The notes beneath the pieces are model-generated. The model did not search any database, had not been told where the DNA came from, and was given only the letters and a program-made list of their open reading frames with translations. Positions 15,356 to 23,244 of a DNA stretch of 45,179 nt are shown one piece after another. The position numbers and the translations under genes are program-made. Each line of letters opens with the position of its first letter. The first letter of the stretch is position 1. The stretch covers positions 1-45,179 of the forward strand of contig JAGBDS010000025.1 in NCBI GenBank assembly GCA_017937405.1, read 5' to 3'. The stretch comes from Oscillibacter sp. (GTDB lineage: Bacteria; Bacillota; Clostridia; Oscillospirales; Oscillospiraceae).

Positions 15356-16801
15356 ATGAAACGAGAAAACTTCCAATCCCGGCTGGGCTTCCTGCTGGTC
15401 AGCGCTGGCTGCGCCATCGGCATCGGCAACGTCTGGAAATTCCCCTATGTCACCGGTGCCAACGGCGGCGGCGTGTTCGTGCTGTTCTACCTGCTGTCTC
15501 TGGCCCTGATGGGCGTGCCCATTTTGTCCATGGAGCTGGCGGTGGGCCGTGCCAGCCGCAAGAGCGCCGTGCTGGGCTACAAGACCCTGGAGCAGCCCGG
15601 CAGCAGCTGGCATATCCACGGCTGGTTCTGTGTGATCGGCTGCTACCTGCTGATGATGTACTACACCACCGTCTCCGGCTGGATGCTGGGCTACTTCTTC
15701 AAATTTGCCGACGGCACCTTCACCGGTCTCCAGGGCGACGCCGTGGACGGCGTCTTCGGCGCCATGCTGTCCAACCCCACGGAAATGACGGTCTGGATGG
15801 TCTTGACGGTACTGGCGGGCTTCCTGGTCTGCTCCTTCGGCCTGCAGAAGGGCCTGGAGCGCATCACCAAGGTGATGATGCTGGGCCTGCTGTGCCTGAT
15901 CGTAGTGCTGGCGGTCCACAGCTTCCTGCTGCCCGGTGCCGCGGAGGGCGTGAAGTTCTACCTGCTGCCCGACTTCCAGCGTGCCAAGGAGGCGGGCCTG
16001 GGCTCCGTCATCACCGCCGCCATGAACCAGGCGTTCTTCACTCTGAGCCTAGGGATAGCCGCCATGGAGATCTTCGGCAGCTACATGAGTAAGGACCACA
16101 CCCTCACCGGCGAGTCCGTCCGCATCTGCTGTCTGGACACCTTCGTGGCCCTGATGAGCGGCCTCATCATCTTCCCCGCCTGCTTCTCCTTCGGCGTGGA
16201 GCCCAACGCCGGTCCCGCCCTGATCTTCATGACCCTGCCCAAGGTCTTCGTAAACATGGCGGGCGGCCGCCTGTGGGGCACGCTGTTTTTCCTGTTCATG
16301 ACCTTCGCCAGCTTCTCCACCATCATTGCCGTGTTCGAGAACCTGCTGGCCTGTTGTATGGATAACTTCGGCTGGACCCGGAAGAAGGCGGTCCTGGTCA
16401 ACTGCGCCTTCATCCTCATCGCCAGTATGCCCTGCGTCCTGGGCTACAACCTGTGGAGCGGCTTCCACCCCTTCCTGGGCAAGGACGTGCTGGACAGCGA
16501 GGACTTCATCGTCAGCAACCTGCTGCTGCCTATCGGCTCTCTGATCTACCTGCTGTTCTGCGTCACCAAATGGGGCTGGGGCTTTGACAAGTTCCTGGCG
16601 GAGGCCAACACCGGCTCCGGCCTGAAGCTGCCGGAAAACGGCGCCCTCAAAACCCTGTTCCATATCTACTTTGCCGTGGTGCTGCCCATCCTGATCCTGG
16701 TGATCCTGGTCCAGGGCCTGCCCACCCGGGGCTGGCAGATCGGCGTCTGCGCCGTGACCCTGGCGTTCCTGGCCCTGATGGCCCGCCGGAAAAAAGCCTG
16801 A
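15356..16801 (+). CDS. Sodium-dependent transporter, NSS/SNF family
   Basis: A 481-aa membrane protein of the neurotransmitter:sodium symporter family (LeuT fold), importing an amino acid or related compound with Na+. It begins with the signature F-Q-S-R-L-G-F-L-L-V-S-A-G-C-A-I-G-I-G-N-V-W-K-F-P-Y of helix 1, including the unwound G-x-G-N sodium site, and has about 11-12 hydrophobic segments. The bacterial short form usually has 11 helices. AAGGAGA precedes the ATG. A hairpin (AAACC...GGTTT) lies just before the start. A promoter-like TTGACT-17-TACCAT is at 15278-15306. Substrate not predictable from sequence. Confidence 0.93.
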   Translation: MKRENFQSRLGFLLVSAGCAIGIGNVWKFPYVTGANGGGVFVLFYLLSLALMGVPILSMELAVGRASRKSAVLGYKTLEQPGSSWHIHGWFCVIGCYLLMMYYTTVSGWMLGYFFKFADGTFTGLQGDAVDGVFGAMLSNPTEMTVWMVLTVLAGFLVCSFGLQKGLERITKVMMLGLLCLIVVLAVHSFLLPGAAEGVKFYLLPDFQRAKEAGLGSVITAAMNQAFFTLSLGIAAMEIFGSYMSKDHTLTGESVRICCLDTFVALMSGLIIFPACFSFGVEPNAGPALIFMTLPKVFVNMAGGRLWGTLFFLFMTFASFSTIIAVFENLLACCMDNFGWTRKKAVLVNCAFILIASMPCVLGYNLWSGFHPFLGKDVLDSEDFIVSNLLLPIGSLIYLLFCVTKWGWGFDKFLAEANTGSGLKLPENGALKTLFHIYFAVVLPILILVILVQGLPTRGWQIGVCAVTLAFLALMARRKKA

Positions 16802-16830
16802 TCGTTTCAAAAAACGCCTTCCGGGCATGA

Positions 16831-16858
16831 AAAAACGACCGCGAAAGCGGTCGTTTTT
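16831..16858. terminator. Bidirectional terminator between the NSS gene and the XRE gene
   Basis: A perfect 12-bp stem AAAAACGACCGC-GAAA-GCGGTCGTTTTT serves the + strand transporter and, with T-runs on both strands, the converging XRE gene that ends at 16857. Confidence 0.9.
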
Positions 16859-17084
16859 ATTTCCGTTTGCTTTTCGGGTAGGGCGTCTTTTCGTCGGTCC
16901 GGCCCAACAGATAGTCCACGCTGGTGCCGAAATAGTCCGCCAGCCTGTCCGCCAATTCCAGCGGAAGGACCCGCTCTCCCCGCTCATATTTGGAGTACAG
17001 ACTTTGGTCACACAGCATATCTTTCGCCACCTGCTGCTGTTTCAAATCCCTGTCCTCCCGTAAATCCCGGATACGGAGCTTCAT
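16857..17084 (-). CDS. Small XRE-family transcriptional regulator
   Basis: A 75-aa Cro/CI-type regulator: L-R-E-D-R-D-L-K-Q-Q-Q-V-A, Q-S-L-Y-S-K-Y-E-R-G-E-R (recognition helix), and the end F-G-T-S-V-D-Y-L-L-G-R-T-D-E. It is clearly paralogous to 12068-12283. ATG 17084 is chosen from family alignment; a TTG at 17096 in the same frame is an alternative. It is divergent from the 57-aa gene at 17174 with a 52-bp inverted repeat between them, which probably holds its operator. Confidence 0.85.
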   Translation of the reverse strand: MKLRIRDLREDRDLKQQQVAKDMLCDQSLYSKYERGERVLPLELADRLADYFGTSVDYLLGRTDEKTPYPKSKRK

Positions 17085-17104
17085 AACATCACCCAAATTC
17101 AGTA

Positions 17105-17156
17105 TATTTTAGTCCATATTGTCCTATTGCATTATTGGACAATATGTCCTAAAATA
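17105..17156. promoter_or_regulatory. Long inverted repeat, probable operator of the XRE gene
   Basis: Arms 17105-17124 and 17137-17156 are reverse complements over 20 bp with two mismatches (TATTTTAGtcCATATTGTCC against TATTTTAGgaCATATTGTCC), spaced by 12 nt. It fills the divergent promoter region between the XRE gene and the small gene. Confidence 0.65.
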
Positions 17157-17173
17157 TCCGAGAGGTGATTGGG

Positions 17174-17347
17174 ATGCCAGACTATCAGGAAATGTACCTG
17201 CACCTGATGCGGGAGACGGAAAAAGCCATCCGCACGCTGACGGAGGCCCAGCAAGCCTGCGAGGAGCTGTACCTCCGGGATGACGGCCCCGCCCTGCGGC
17301 TGTTCCCCGGCGGGGATACGCCCCAGGATGAGACAACACATGATTAA
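17174..17347 (+). CDS. Small hypothetical protein divergent from XRE regulator
   Basis: A 57-aa protein (M-P-D-Y-Q-E-M-Y-L-H-L ... Q-D-E-T-T-H-D), mostly helical and acidic, with AGAGGTGAT 5 nt before the ATG. A GTG at 17165 is less likely. No family recognised. Its small size and position, divergent from a small XRE gene over a shared operator, match the DUF6061/XRE pair at 12 kb. It is followed by a hairpin terminator. Confidence 0.65.
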   Translation: MPDYQEMYLHLMRETEKAIRTLTEAQQACEELYLRDDGPALRLFPGGDTPQDETTHD

Positions 17348-17349
17348 CG

Positions 17350-17385
17350 CCACTCCAGACGCAAAGGTCCGGAGTGGCGCTTTCT
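17350..17385 (+). terminator. Terminator hairpin of the small gene
   Basis: GCCACTCC and GGAGTGGC pair around a 14-nt loop and are followed by GCTTTCTC. The T-run is weak. It lies between converging genes. Confidence 0.55.
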
Positions 17386-17972
17386 CACATTTTCACTTCA
17401 AACAGCCCGTCCCGGCTGCAGCAAAGGTACAGCTTCCCGCCACCCCTCAGCTGAGGGATGCGGAACTCGCCGCCCTGCTCCGGGTACAGCCGCACCAGCA
17501 GCACCCGCTCCGTGGCCACATACGCGGCAAAGCGGAAATAATGTCCCTTTTCCATGGGATGGGAGAAGGTGATGTACCAGTCCTCCTCCATCTCCTGGAC
17601 CGTCACGGCGTGTTCTTCGTCCACAGGCTTTGCCGCCAAAGGCTCCAGCTTCCGGCCGCAGCAGTGGATCTCCCCGCCGCCGGTGGCAGTCAGGATGTTG
17701 CCGCAGTCCGGGCATACATAAAATTTCAGTCTCCTCATATTTCCTCCGTCTAACTCGTTGGGTTCCAAATCGCCCGTCAAAAGCCGCTCCACGCTGACGC
17801 CGAACCGCTCCGCCAGCAGAGCCAGCAGGCTGATATCCGGACAGCCCGCGCCGGTCTCCCATTTGCTGACCGCCTGGGCGCTGACGTGCAGTGTCTCCGC
17901 CAGATTCCGCTGGGTCATGTTTGCCTCCTGCCGCAGATTCCGCAGCAGAATGCCCATCTCTCGTGCTTCCAT
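17385..17972 (-). CDS. XRE regulator fused to a desulfoferrodoxin-like domain
   Basis: A 195-aa protein. Residues 1-65 are a Cro/CI-type DNA-binding domain (M-T-Q-R-N-L-A-E-T-L-H-V-S-A-Q-A-V-S-K-W-E). Residues about 85-195 resemble desulfoferrodoxin/superoxide reductase: a rubredoxin-like C-P-D-C-G-N ... C-C-G zinc or iron knuckle, then H-P-M-E-K-G-H, the usual place of two iron-binding histidines. The final motif, normally C-N-x-H-G, reads C-S-R-D-G, so one ligand is lost. It may therefore sense iron, oxygen or superoxide rather than catalyse reduction; this is inference. GAGGTGAGAGAT precedes the ATG at 17972. It is divergent from the aconitase gene. Confidence 0.75.
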   Translation of the reverse strand: MEAREMGILLRNLRQEANMTQRNLAETLHVSAQAVSKWETGAGCPDISLLALLAERFGVSVERLLTGDLEPNELDGGNMRRLKFYVCPDCGNILTATGGGEIHCCGRKLEPLAAKPVDEEHAVTVQEMEEDWYITFSHPMEKGHYFRFAAYVATERVLLVRLYPEQGGEFRIPQLRGGGKLYLCCSRDGLFEVKM

Positions 17973-18132
17973 ATCTCTCACCTCTCCCACAGGATACCCG
18001 AATTCACGGGACTTTGCAAGCAACGCTCCGTTGACATGGCACTATGACGGCAAAATCCTGCGTTTTCTCAGCCTTTTTCTTGTTCAGTCCGCCGAATCTG
18101 CAAGTCAGGCCACTTTTTCCTGCAAAGCGTCT

Positions 18133-18160
18133 TTGCAAACGTTTTACGATATGGTATATT
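18133..18160 (+). promoter_or_regulatory. Putative promoter of the aconitase gene
   Basis: TTGCAA (18133-18138) and TATATT (18155-18160) with 16-nt spacing, 34 nt before the aconitase ATG. Confidence 0.5.
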
Positions 18161-18193
18161 AAGGGGCAAGATTCTGGACGGGAGGTCTTCTCC

Positions 18194-20431
18194 ATGATAA
18201 CCTTGCATGACCACGGCGTATTCCTTGTAAACGGCGTTCCCTGCGCGGACGCGCCCATCTCCCCGGCGGAGGGCCGCCAGCGCACCATGGCCTGGAGCAT
18301 TTTGCAGGCCCACAATACCGGCAACGACCCGGAAAACCTGAAGATCCGGTTTGACGCCATGCTGTCCCACGACATCACCTATGTGGGCATCATCCAGCAG
18401 GCCCGGGCCTCCGGCATGAAGGAGTTCCCCATTCCCTATGCCCTGACCAACTGCCACAACAGCCTCTGCGCCGTGGGCGGCACCATCAACGAGGATGACC
18501 ATGTCTTCGGCCTGTCCGCCGCCAAAAAGTACGGCGGCATTTACGTCCCCGCCAACCAGAGCGTCATCCACTCCTACGCCCGGGAGGAGATGGCAAAGTG
18601 CGGCGCCATGATCTTAGGCTCCGACTCCCACACCCGGTACGGTGCCCTGGGCACCATGGCCGTGGGCGAGGGCGGCCCGGAGCTGGCTAAGCAGCTTTTG
18701 AAAAACACCTGGGACATCAAATGCCCCCAGGGGGTATTGGTGTACCTGAAAAATATACCCCCCCGGGGTATCGGCCCCCACGACATCGCCATCGCCCTGG
18801 TGAAGGCGGTGTTTGCCAGCGGCTTCGTCAACAACTGCGTGCTGGAATTTGTCGGCCCCGGCATCGCGGGATTGCCCATCGACTTCCGCAACGGCATCGA
18901 CGTGATGACCACGGAGACCACCTGCCTCTCCTCCATCTGGGAGACCGATGAGGTCACAAAGGGCTTCTACGAGGCCCACCAGCGGCCCCAGGATTTCAAG
19001 GAGCTGCATCCCGGCCAGTACGCCTGGTACGATAAGTACATTGAGATCGACCTCGCCAAGGCCGAATCCATGATCGCCCTACCCTTCCACCCCTCCAACG
19101 CCTGGACCATCCATGAGTTCCAGGAAAACGCCGGGGAAATCCTGGCGAAGGTGGAGGCCGACGCCCAGGCCCGGTATCCCAAGGCCCATGTGAAGCTGAC
19201 CGACAAGGTCCACGACGGCGGCATCTGGGCCGACCAGGGCGTCATCGCGGGCTGCGCCGGCGGCCTGTTCGACAACATTCAGGAGGCGGCGGACATCCTC
19301 CGGGGCGGCAGCTGCGGCAGCGGCTACTTCACCCTGGACGTGTATCCCACCAGCGTGCCCGTCAGCCTGGAGCTGATGAAGACCGGCGCCACCGCCGACC
19401 TGCTGCAAAGCGGCGCCGTCATCAAGCCCAGCTTCTGCGGCCCCTGCTTCGGCGCCGGCGACGTGCCCTCCAACAACGGCCTCTCCCTGCGGCACACCAC
19501 CCGGAACTTCCCCAACCGGGAGGGCTCCAAGCCCGCTGAGGGCCAGTTTGCCGGCGTGTGCCTGATGGACGCCCGGTCCATCGCCGCCACCGCCCTGAAC
19601 GGCGGCAAGATCACCGCCGCCACCGACATCGACTACACCCCCGTCCACCGGGAATACCACTTCGACAAGAGCGTCTACGACAAGCGGGTCTACTACGGCT
19701 TCGGCAAGGCGGACCCCACCGTAGAGCTGCGGATGGGCCCCAACATCACTGACTGGCCCAAGATGCAGCCTTTGGCGGAGAACCTGCTGGTGGAGCTGGC
19801 GGCGGTGCTCCACGACCCCGTGACCACCACCGACGAGCTGATCCCCTCCGGCGAGACCTCCTCTTACCGCTCCAACCCCCTGCGGCTGGCGGAGTTCACC
19901 CTCTCCCGCCGGGAGCCCGCCTATGTGGGCCGGGCCAAAGCCGTGGCGGAATTGGAAGGCGCACGTCTGACAGGCAAAAAGCCTTTACAGGTTAAATCCA
20001 TTTTAGATAAGGTCGGCGACGGAGAGGCGCTTATGGGAACCACCCAGTTCGGCTCCTGCGTGTTCGCCAACAAGCCCGGCGACGGCTCCGCCCGGGAGCA
20101 GGCAGCCTCCTGCCAGAAGGTTTTGGGTGGTTTTGCCAACATCTGCTACGAGTTCGCCACCAAGCGCTACCGCTCCAACTGCATCAACTGGGGTATCCTG
20201 CCCTTTACTATTGACAAGGACATTCCCTTTACATATGAGCCCGGCGATTGTGTGTTTGTCCCAGGCATCCGCAAGGCCATTGAGAACGGCGTGGAGGACA
20301 TTCCCGCCAAGGTGCTCAAGGCCGACGGCGGCGTGGAGGACATCCTGCTCCATGTCAAGGGATTGACGGAGGATGAGAAGCAGATCATCCTGGATGGGTG
20401 CCTGATGAATTTCTACGCCAACAGGGCGTGA
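18194..20431 (+). CDS. Aconitate hydratase family protein
   Basis: A 745-aa aconitase-superfamily enzyme, isomerising citrate and isocitrate through cis-aconitate with a [4Fe-4S] cluster. Cluster cysteines are at about 354 (I-A-G-C-A-G-G), 415 and 418 (F-C-G-P-C-F-G-A-G-D), the same 61/3 spacing as mitochondrial aconitase. G-S-D-S-H-T-R-Y-G-A-L-G is the family substrate-binding segment, and the swivel domain is C-terminal (from about 560). ATG 18194 has GGGAGG 8 nt upstream. The sequence is diverged from AcnA and AcnB, so no symbol is given. The next gene is NADP-isocitrate dehydrogenase, which supports a role in 2-oxoglutarate/glutamate synthesis. Confidence 0.88.
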   Translation: MITLHDHGVFLVNGVPCADAPISPAEGRQRTMAWSILQAHNTGNDPENLKIRFDAMLSHDITYVGIIQQARASGMKEFPIPYALTNCHNSLCAVGGTINEDDHVFGLSAAKKYGGIYVPANQSVIHSYAREEMAKCGAMILGSDSHTRYGALGTMAVGEGGPELAKQLLKNTWDIKCPQGVLVYLKNIPPRGIGPHDIAIALVKAVFASGFVNNCVLEFVGPGIAGLPIDFRNGIDVMTTETTCLSSIWETDEVTKGFYEAHQRPQDFKELHPGQYAWYDKYIEIDLAKAESMIALPFHPSNAWTIHEFQENAGEILAKVEADAQARYPKAHVKLTDKVHDGGIWADQGVIAGCAGGLFDNIQEAADILRGGSCGSGYFTLDVYPTSVPVSLELMKTGATADLLQSGAVIKPSFCGPCFGAGDVPSNNGLSLRHTTRNFPNREGSKPAEGQFAGVCLMDARSIAATALNGGKITAATDIDYTPVHREYHFDKSVYDKRVYYGFGKADPTVELRMGPNITDWPKMQPLAENLLVELAAVLHDPVTTTDELIPSGETSSYRSNPLRLAEFTLSRREPAYVGRAKAVAELEGARLTGKKPLQVKSILDKVGDGEALMGTTQFGSCVFANKPGDGSAREQAASCQKVLGGFANICYEFATKRYRSNCINWGILPFTIDKDIPFTYEPGDCVFVPGIRKAIENGVEDIPAKVLKADGGVEDILLHVKGLTEDEKQIILDGCLMNFYANRA

Positions 20432-20462
20432 GTGGGTTCCGCGCCACGGGCGCAGGACGGGA

Positions 20463-20616
20463 GTTGCGGCCCCCACTTTTCTTTGGGTTGCGCCCAAAGA
20501 AACCCTCCAGAGGAGCTTCTCTTGCCGCTGCGCGGCAATTCACCTTCAGTCGCTGCCGCAGCGGTGGAAAAGAAAGGCGCTTTGTGTCCAAATCCCGCTT
20601 TTGGCGGGTTTGGACA
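20463..20616 (-). repeat. Structured interspersed repeat, copy 2 (inverted, no module B)
   Basis: Read on the minus strand it repeats 14888-15035 in the same order: hairpin 1 (20616-20585, TGTCCAAA-CCCGC...GCGGG-ATTTGGACA), CGCTG-CGG-CAGCG, TTGCCGC-GCA-GCGGCAA, C-C-T-C-T-G-G-A-G-G, hairpin 2 (20502-20478, TTTCTTTGGG/CCCAAAGAAA) and GTGGGGGCCGC. Sequence between hairpins is nearly identical to copy 1, while the hairpin arms differ with compensating changes. It starts 31 nt after the aconitase stop. The 20620-20990 stretch up to copy 3 has other small hairpins but no gene I can support. Confidence 0.75.
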
Positions 20617-21016
20617 AGTACGTGGGGTCCCAACAGGAGACATTGGGCGGTTAAGGCAAGATACAGCGTTGGGCGCGGTCCTCGTCCTCGCAATCTCCAT
20701 GTCCCTCGCTTCCGGCTTGCGCCGAAAGCTCACTCATTCCGATGCTCGTCCTCTCCCCACGAAAACCGCTTCGCTGGGTTTTCGCGGGGGCCCCTATTTT
20801 GCTGAATCTTTCAGTCGTTGGCCCGCAACCGGGAATTGCGAGACCGGGATGCAAAACCGATTTGGTCTGCTTCTCTTTTACTGTCTCGCGCTGCGGCGCT
20901 CCCAGTATTTCCGTCACCAGTGTTCCACTGGTTCCTCCTTCCGCTGCCGCTCCCTCTACTGCCCAGGTAGCGCATAGCGAAGCGGAACGCGCGGGGCCAG
21001 CGGTCAAGGCCTTTCG

Positions 21017-21274
21017 TTGACCACCCCCGAAAGCCGCTCCCACACCGCCAAATGCGGGGAAGCACCATCTCTGTTCCCCGCGGCCCAAGCGCACCCGGCA
21101 GGAGACTGCCCTATCGCGGGGGCACCGTCTCGCACGACCCCCGTATTGAAGCAAAAAAGGCACAAAGTGCCGTTTTGCGCCAAAGCGATTTCTCTTTGGA
21201 CCGTGAACGGCCCGTTTCTCTTTTTCGCAAAAAAGAGAAATGGGGGGTTCATTCCCCGCGCCGCAAAGCGGCGC
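21017..21274 (+). repeat. Structured interspersed repeat, copy 3
   Basis: Module B (21017-21144) aligns with 14757-14882. It continues with hairpin 1 (21151-21178, GCAAAA...GGCAC-AAA-GTGCC...TTTTGC), the conserved CAAAGCGATTTC, hairpin 2 (21215-21240, TTTCTCTTTTT-CGCA-AAAAAGAGAAA), TGGGGGG and hairpin 3 (21258-21274, identical to copy 1). Compared with copy 1 the order of elements is the same, but the stems of hairpins 1 and 2 have different sequences. It ends 55 nt before icd and could form part of the icd leader. Confidence 0.72.
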
Positions 21275-21328
21275 ACTCCCCCGTCCCCGGCCCGTGGCCG
21301 GGCACTCCCCTATCCAAAGGAGGACCTT

Positions 21329-22546
21329 ATGGAAAAGCTCAAAATGACCACTCCCCTGGTGGAGATGGACGGCGACGAGATGACCCGCGTGCTGTGGGCC
21401 ATGATCAAGGAAAAACTCATCCTGCCTTTTGTTGACTTGAAAACCGAATACTACGATCTGGGCCTGCTGCACCGCAACGAGACGAAAGACCAGGTGACCA
21501 TTGACGCTGCCAATGCCACAAAACGGCTGGGCGTTGCTGTCAAGTGTGCTACCATTACACCTAACAAGCAGCGGATGGAGGAATATCCCCAGCTCACCGA
21601 GATGTGGAAGTCCCCCAACGGCACCATCCGGGCCATTCTGGACGGCACCGCTTTCCGGGCGCCTATCGTCCTGCCCTGCATCAAGCCCGTGGTGAAAAAC
21701 TGGGAGGCTCCCATCACCATCGCCCGCCATGCCTACGGCGATATGTACAAGGCCGTGGACCTGGAGACCGACGAGCCGGGCACCGCGACCCTGACCTTCA
21801 AGGGCGAGAGCGGCGCGGAAAAGACGCTAAGCGTCCAGACCGTGGACGGCCCCGCCGTCTGGCAGGCCCAGCACAACACGGAGAAGAGCATCCGGGCCTT
21901 TGCCCGCTCCTGCTTCCAGTACGCCATCAACCAGAAGCAGGACCTGTGGTTCTCCACCAAGGATACCATCGCCAAGGGCTATGACGGGGCGTTCAAGCGC
22001 ATTTTTGAGGAGGAGTACGAGTCCACCTACAAGGCGGAGTTTGAAAAGCTGGGCCTGACCTACTTCTACACCCTCATCGACGACGCGGTGGCCCGTGTCA
22101 TCCGCTCCAAGGGCGGCTTCATCTGGGCGCTGAAAAACTACGACGGCGACGTGATGAGCGATATGGTGGCCACCGCCTTCGGCTCCCTCGCCATGATGAC
22201 CTCCGTGCTGGTGTCCCCCGACGGCACCATGGAGTTCGAGGCCAGCCACGGCACCGTCACCCGCCACTACTACCGCTGGCTGAAGGGTGAAAAGACCTCC
22301 ACCAACCCCATCGCCACCATCTTCGCCTGGAGCGGCGCCCTGAAACGCCGGGGCGAGCTGGACGGCCTGGAGGACCTGGTGAAATTCGGTCAGGCCATGG
22401 AGGATGCCTCCTTGGAGACGCTGATGGACGGCGTGATGACAAAGGACCTGCTGGGTCTGGTGGAACCCGGATTCCAGGCAACCGGCGTGGACAGCGAGGA
22501 ATTCCTGGACGCCATTGCCGAGAGATTGGGCAAGAAATTGGCGTAA
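21329..22546 (+). CDS. icd: NADP-dependent isocitrate dehydrogenase
   Basis: A 405-aa protein of the dimeric, eukaryotic-like type II NADP-IDH family: oxidative decarboxylation of isocitrate to 2-oxoglutarate. Seen: P-L-V-E-M-D-G-D-E-M-T-R-V-L-W at the N-terminus, S-P-N-G-T-I-R (substrate phosphate/carboxylate loop), the metal-binding Y-T-L-I-D-D-A-V-A-R, K-N-Y-D-G-D-V-M-S-D and G-T-V-T-R-H-Y-Y-R-W for NADP. AAAGGAGG precedes the ATG at 21329. The start is set by family length. It works with the preceding aconitase. Confidence 0.96.
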   Translation: MEKLKMTTPLVEMDGDEMTRVLWAMIKEKLILPFVDLKTEYYDLGLLHRNETKDQVTIDAANATKRLGVAVKCATITPNKQRMEEYPQLTEMWKSPNGTIRAILDGTAFRAPIVLPCIKPVVKNWEAPITIARHAYGDMYKAVDLETDEPGTATLTFKGESGAEKTLSVQTVDGPAVWQAQHNTEKSIRAFARSCFQYAINQKQDLWFSTKDTIAKGYDGAFKRIFEEEYESTYKAEFEKLGLTYFYTLIDDAVARVIRSKGGFIWALKNYDGDVMSDMVATAFGSLAMMTSVLVSPDGTMEFEASHGTVTRHYYRWLKGEKTSTNPIATIFAWSGALKRRGELDGLEDLVKFGQAMEDASLETLMDGVMTKDLLGLVEPGFQATGVDSEEFLDAIAERLGKKLA

Positions 22547-22564
22547 AACGCACTTGATACGAAC

Positions 22565-22604
22565 AAAAAACTGCGACCGGACATTGCTCCGGCCGCAGTT
22601 TTTT
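22565..22604 (+). terminator. Terminator of icd
   Basis: AAAAAACTGCG and CGCAGTTTTTT flank CCGG...CCGG; the run of T ends the transcript just before the tetR promoter. Confidence 0.85.
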
Positions 22605-22613
22605 CATGCGGTA

Positions 22614-22661
22614 TTGACAGCTAACGATGATTAGCCTATAATGAAGCTAACGTTTATTAGC
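22614..22661 (+). promoter_or_regulatory. Consensus promoter with two TetR operators
   Basis: Perfect TTGACA (22614-22619) and TATAAT (22637-22642) with a 17-nt spacer. GCTAACGATGATTAGC (22620-22635) fills the spacer and GCTAACGTTTATTAGC (22646-22661) follows the -10. The centres are 26 bp apart. A strong promoter blocked by its own downstream regulator is the expected design. Confidence 0.8.
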
Positions 22662-22674
22662 TCTTGGAGGTCTT

Positions 22675-23244
22675 ATGGAAAACGAAACCACAAAGCAGCG
22701 TATCTTGGCGGAAGCGGTCAAGCTGTTTGCAAGCGAGGGGTACGAGGCAGTCACCGTGGACCAAATCGCAAAGGCCGTGGGCATCAAGGCCCCCTCCCTC
22801 TACAAGCACTACAAGAATAAGCGGGCTATTTTCGACAGCATCCTGCGGTTCATGGAACAGCGGGACGGAGAGCAGGCCGCCGCCTGCTCCCTGCCGGAGG
22901 GGACCGCGGAGGACATGCCGGAGGCCTATGCGCAATCGTCCACAGAAAATTTGATCACCTTCAGCAAGCAGCAGTTCCGCTATTGGACGGAGGACGCTTT
23001 TGCGTCCTCTTTTCGGAAGATGTTGACCGTGGAACAGTACCGCAGCGGGGAAATGAACAGCCTGTACCACCAGTATCTCGGTGCCGGACCACTGAACTAT
23101 GTGGCGGACCTGTTGGAATCCCAGGAGGAGGCGCTGCTGTTTTATGGCCCCATGTACCTGCTGTACAGCGTCTATGATGAAGCGGAGGACAAGGCGGCGG
23201 TGCACGCCCTGCTGGACGCTCATCTGGAGAGGTGGCGCAGATGA
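22675..23244 (+). CDS. TetR/AcrR-family transcriptional regulator
   Basis: A 189-aa protein with an N-terminal TetR helix-turn-helix: R-I-L-A-E-A-V-K-L-F-A-S-E-G-Y-E-A-V-T-V-D-Q-I-A-K-A-V-G-I-K-A-P-S-L-Y-K-H-Y. The C-terminal ligand domain is unlike any I can name. TTGGAGG lies before the ATG. It is the first gene of tetR-rsgA-methyltransferase, so it probably controls the operon through the operators at 22620-22661. Confidence 0.9.
   Translation: MENETTKQRILAEAVKLFASEGYEAVTVDQIAKAVGIKAPSLYKHYKNKRAIFDSILRFMEQRDGEQAAACSLPEGTAEDMPEAYAQSSTENLITFSKQQFRYWTEDAFASSFRKMLTVEQYRSGEMNSLYHQYLGAGPLNYVADLLESQEEALLFYGPMYLLYSVYDEAEDKAAVHALLDAHLERWRR

Noticed and set aside
20432-21276. Frames of 100-360 codons on both strands between aconitase and icd
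   Set aside because: Same repeat-driven pattern; no start signals or domains, and hairpin differences between copies break the frames.
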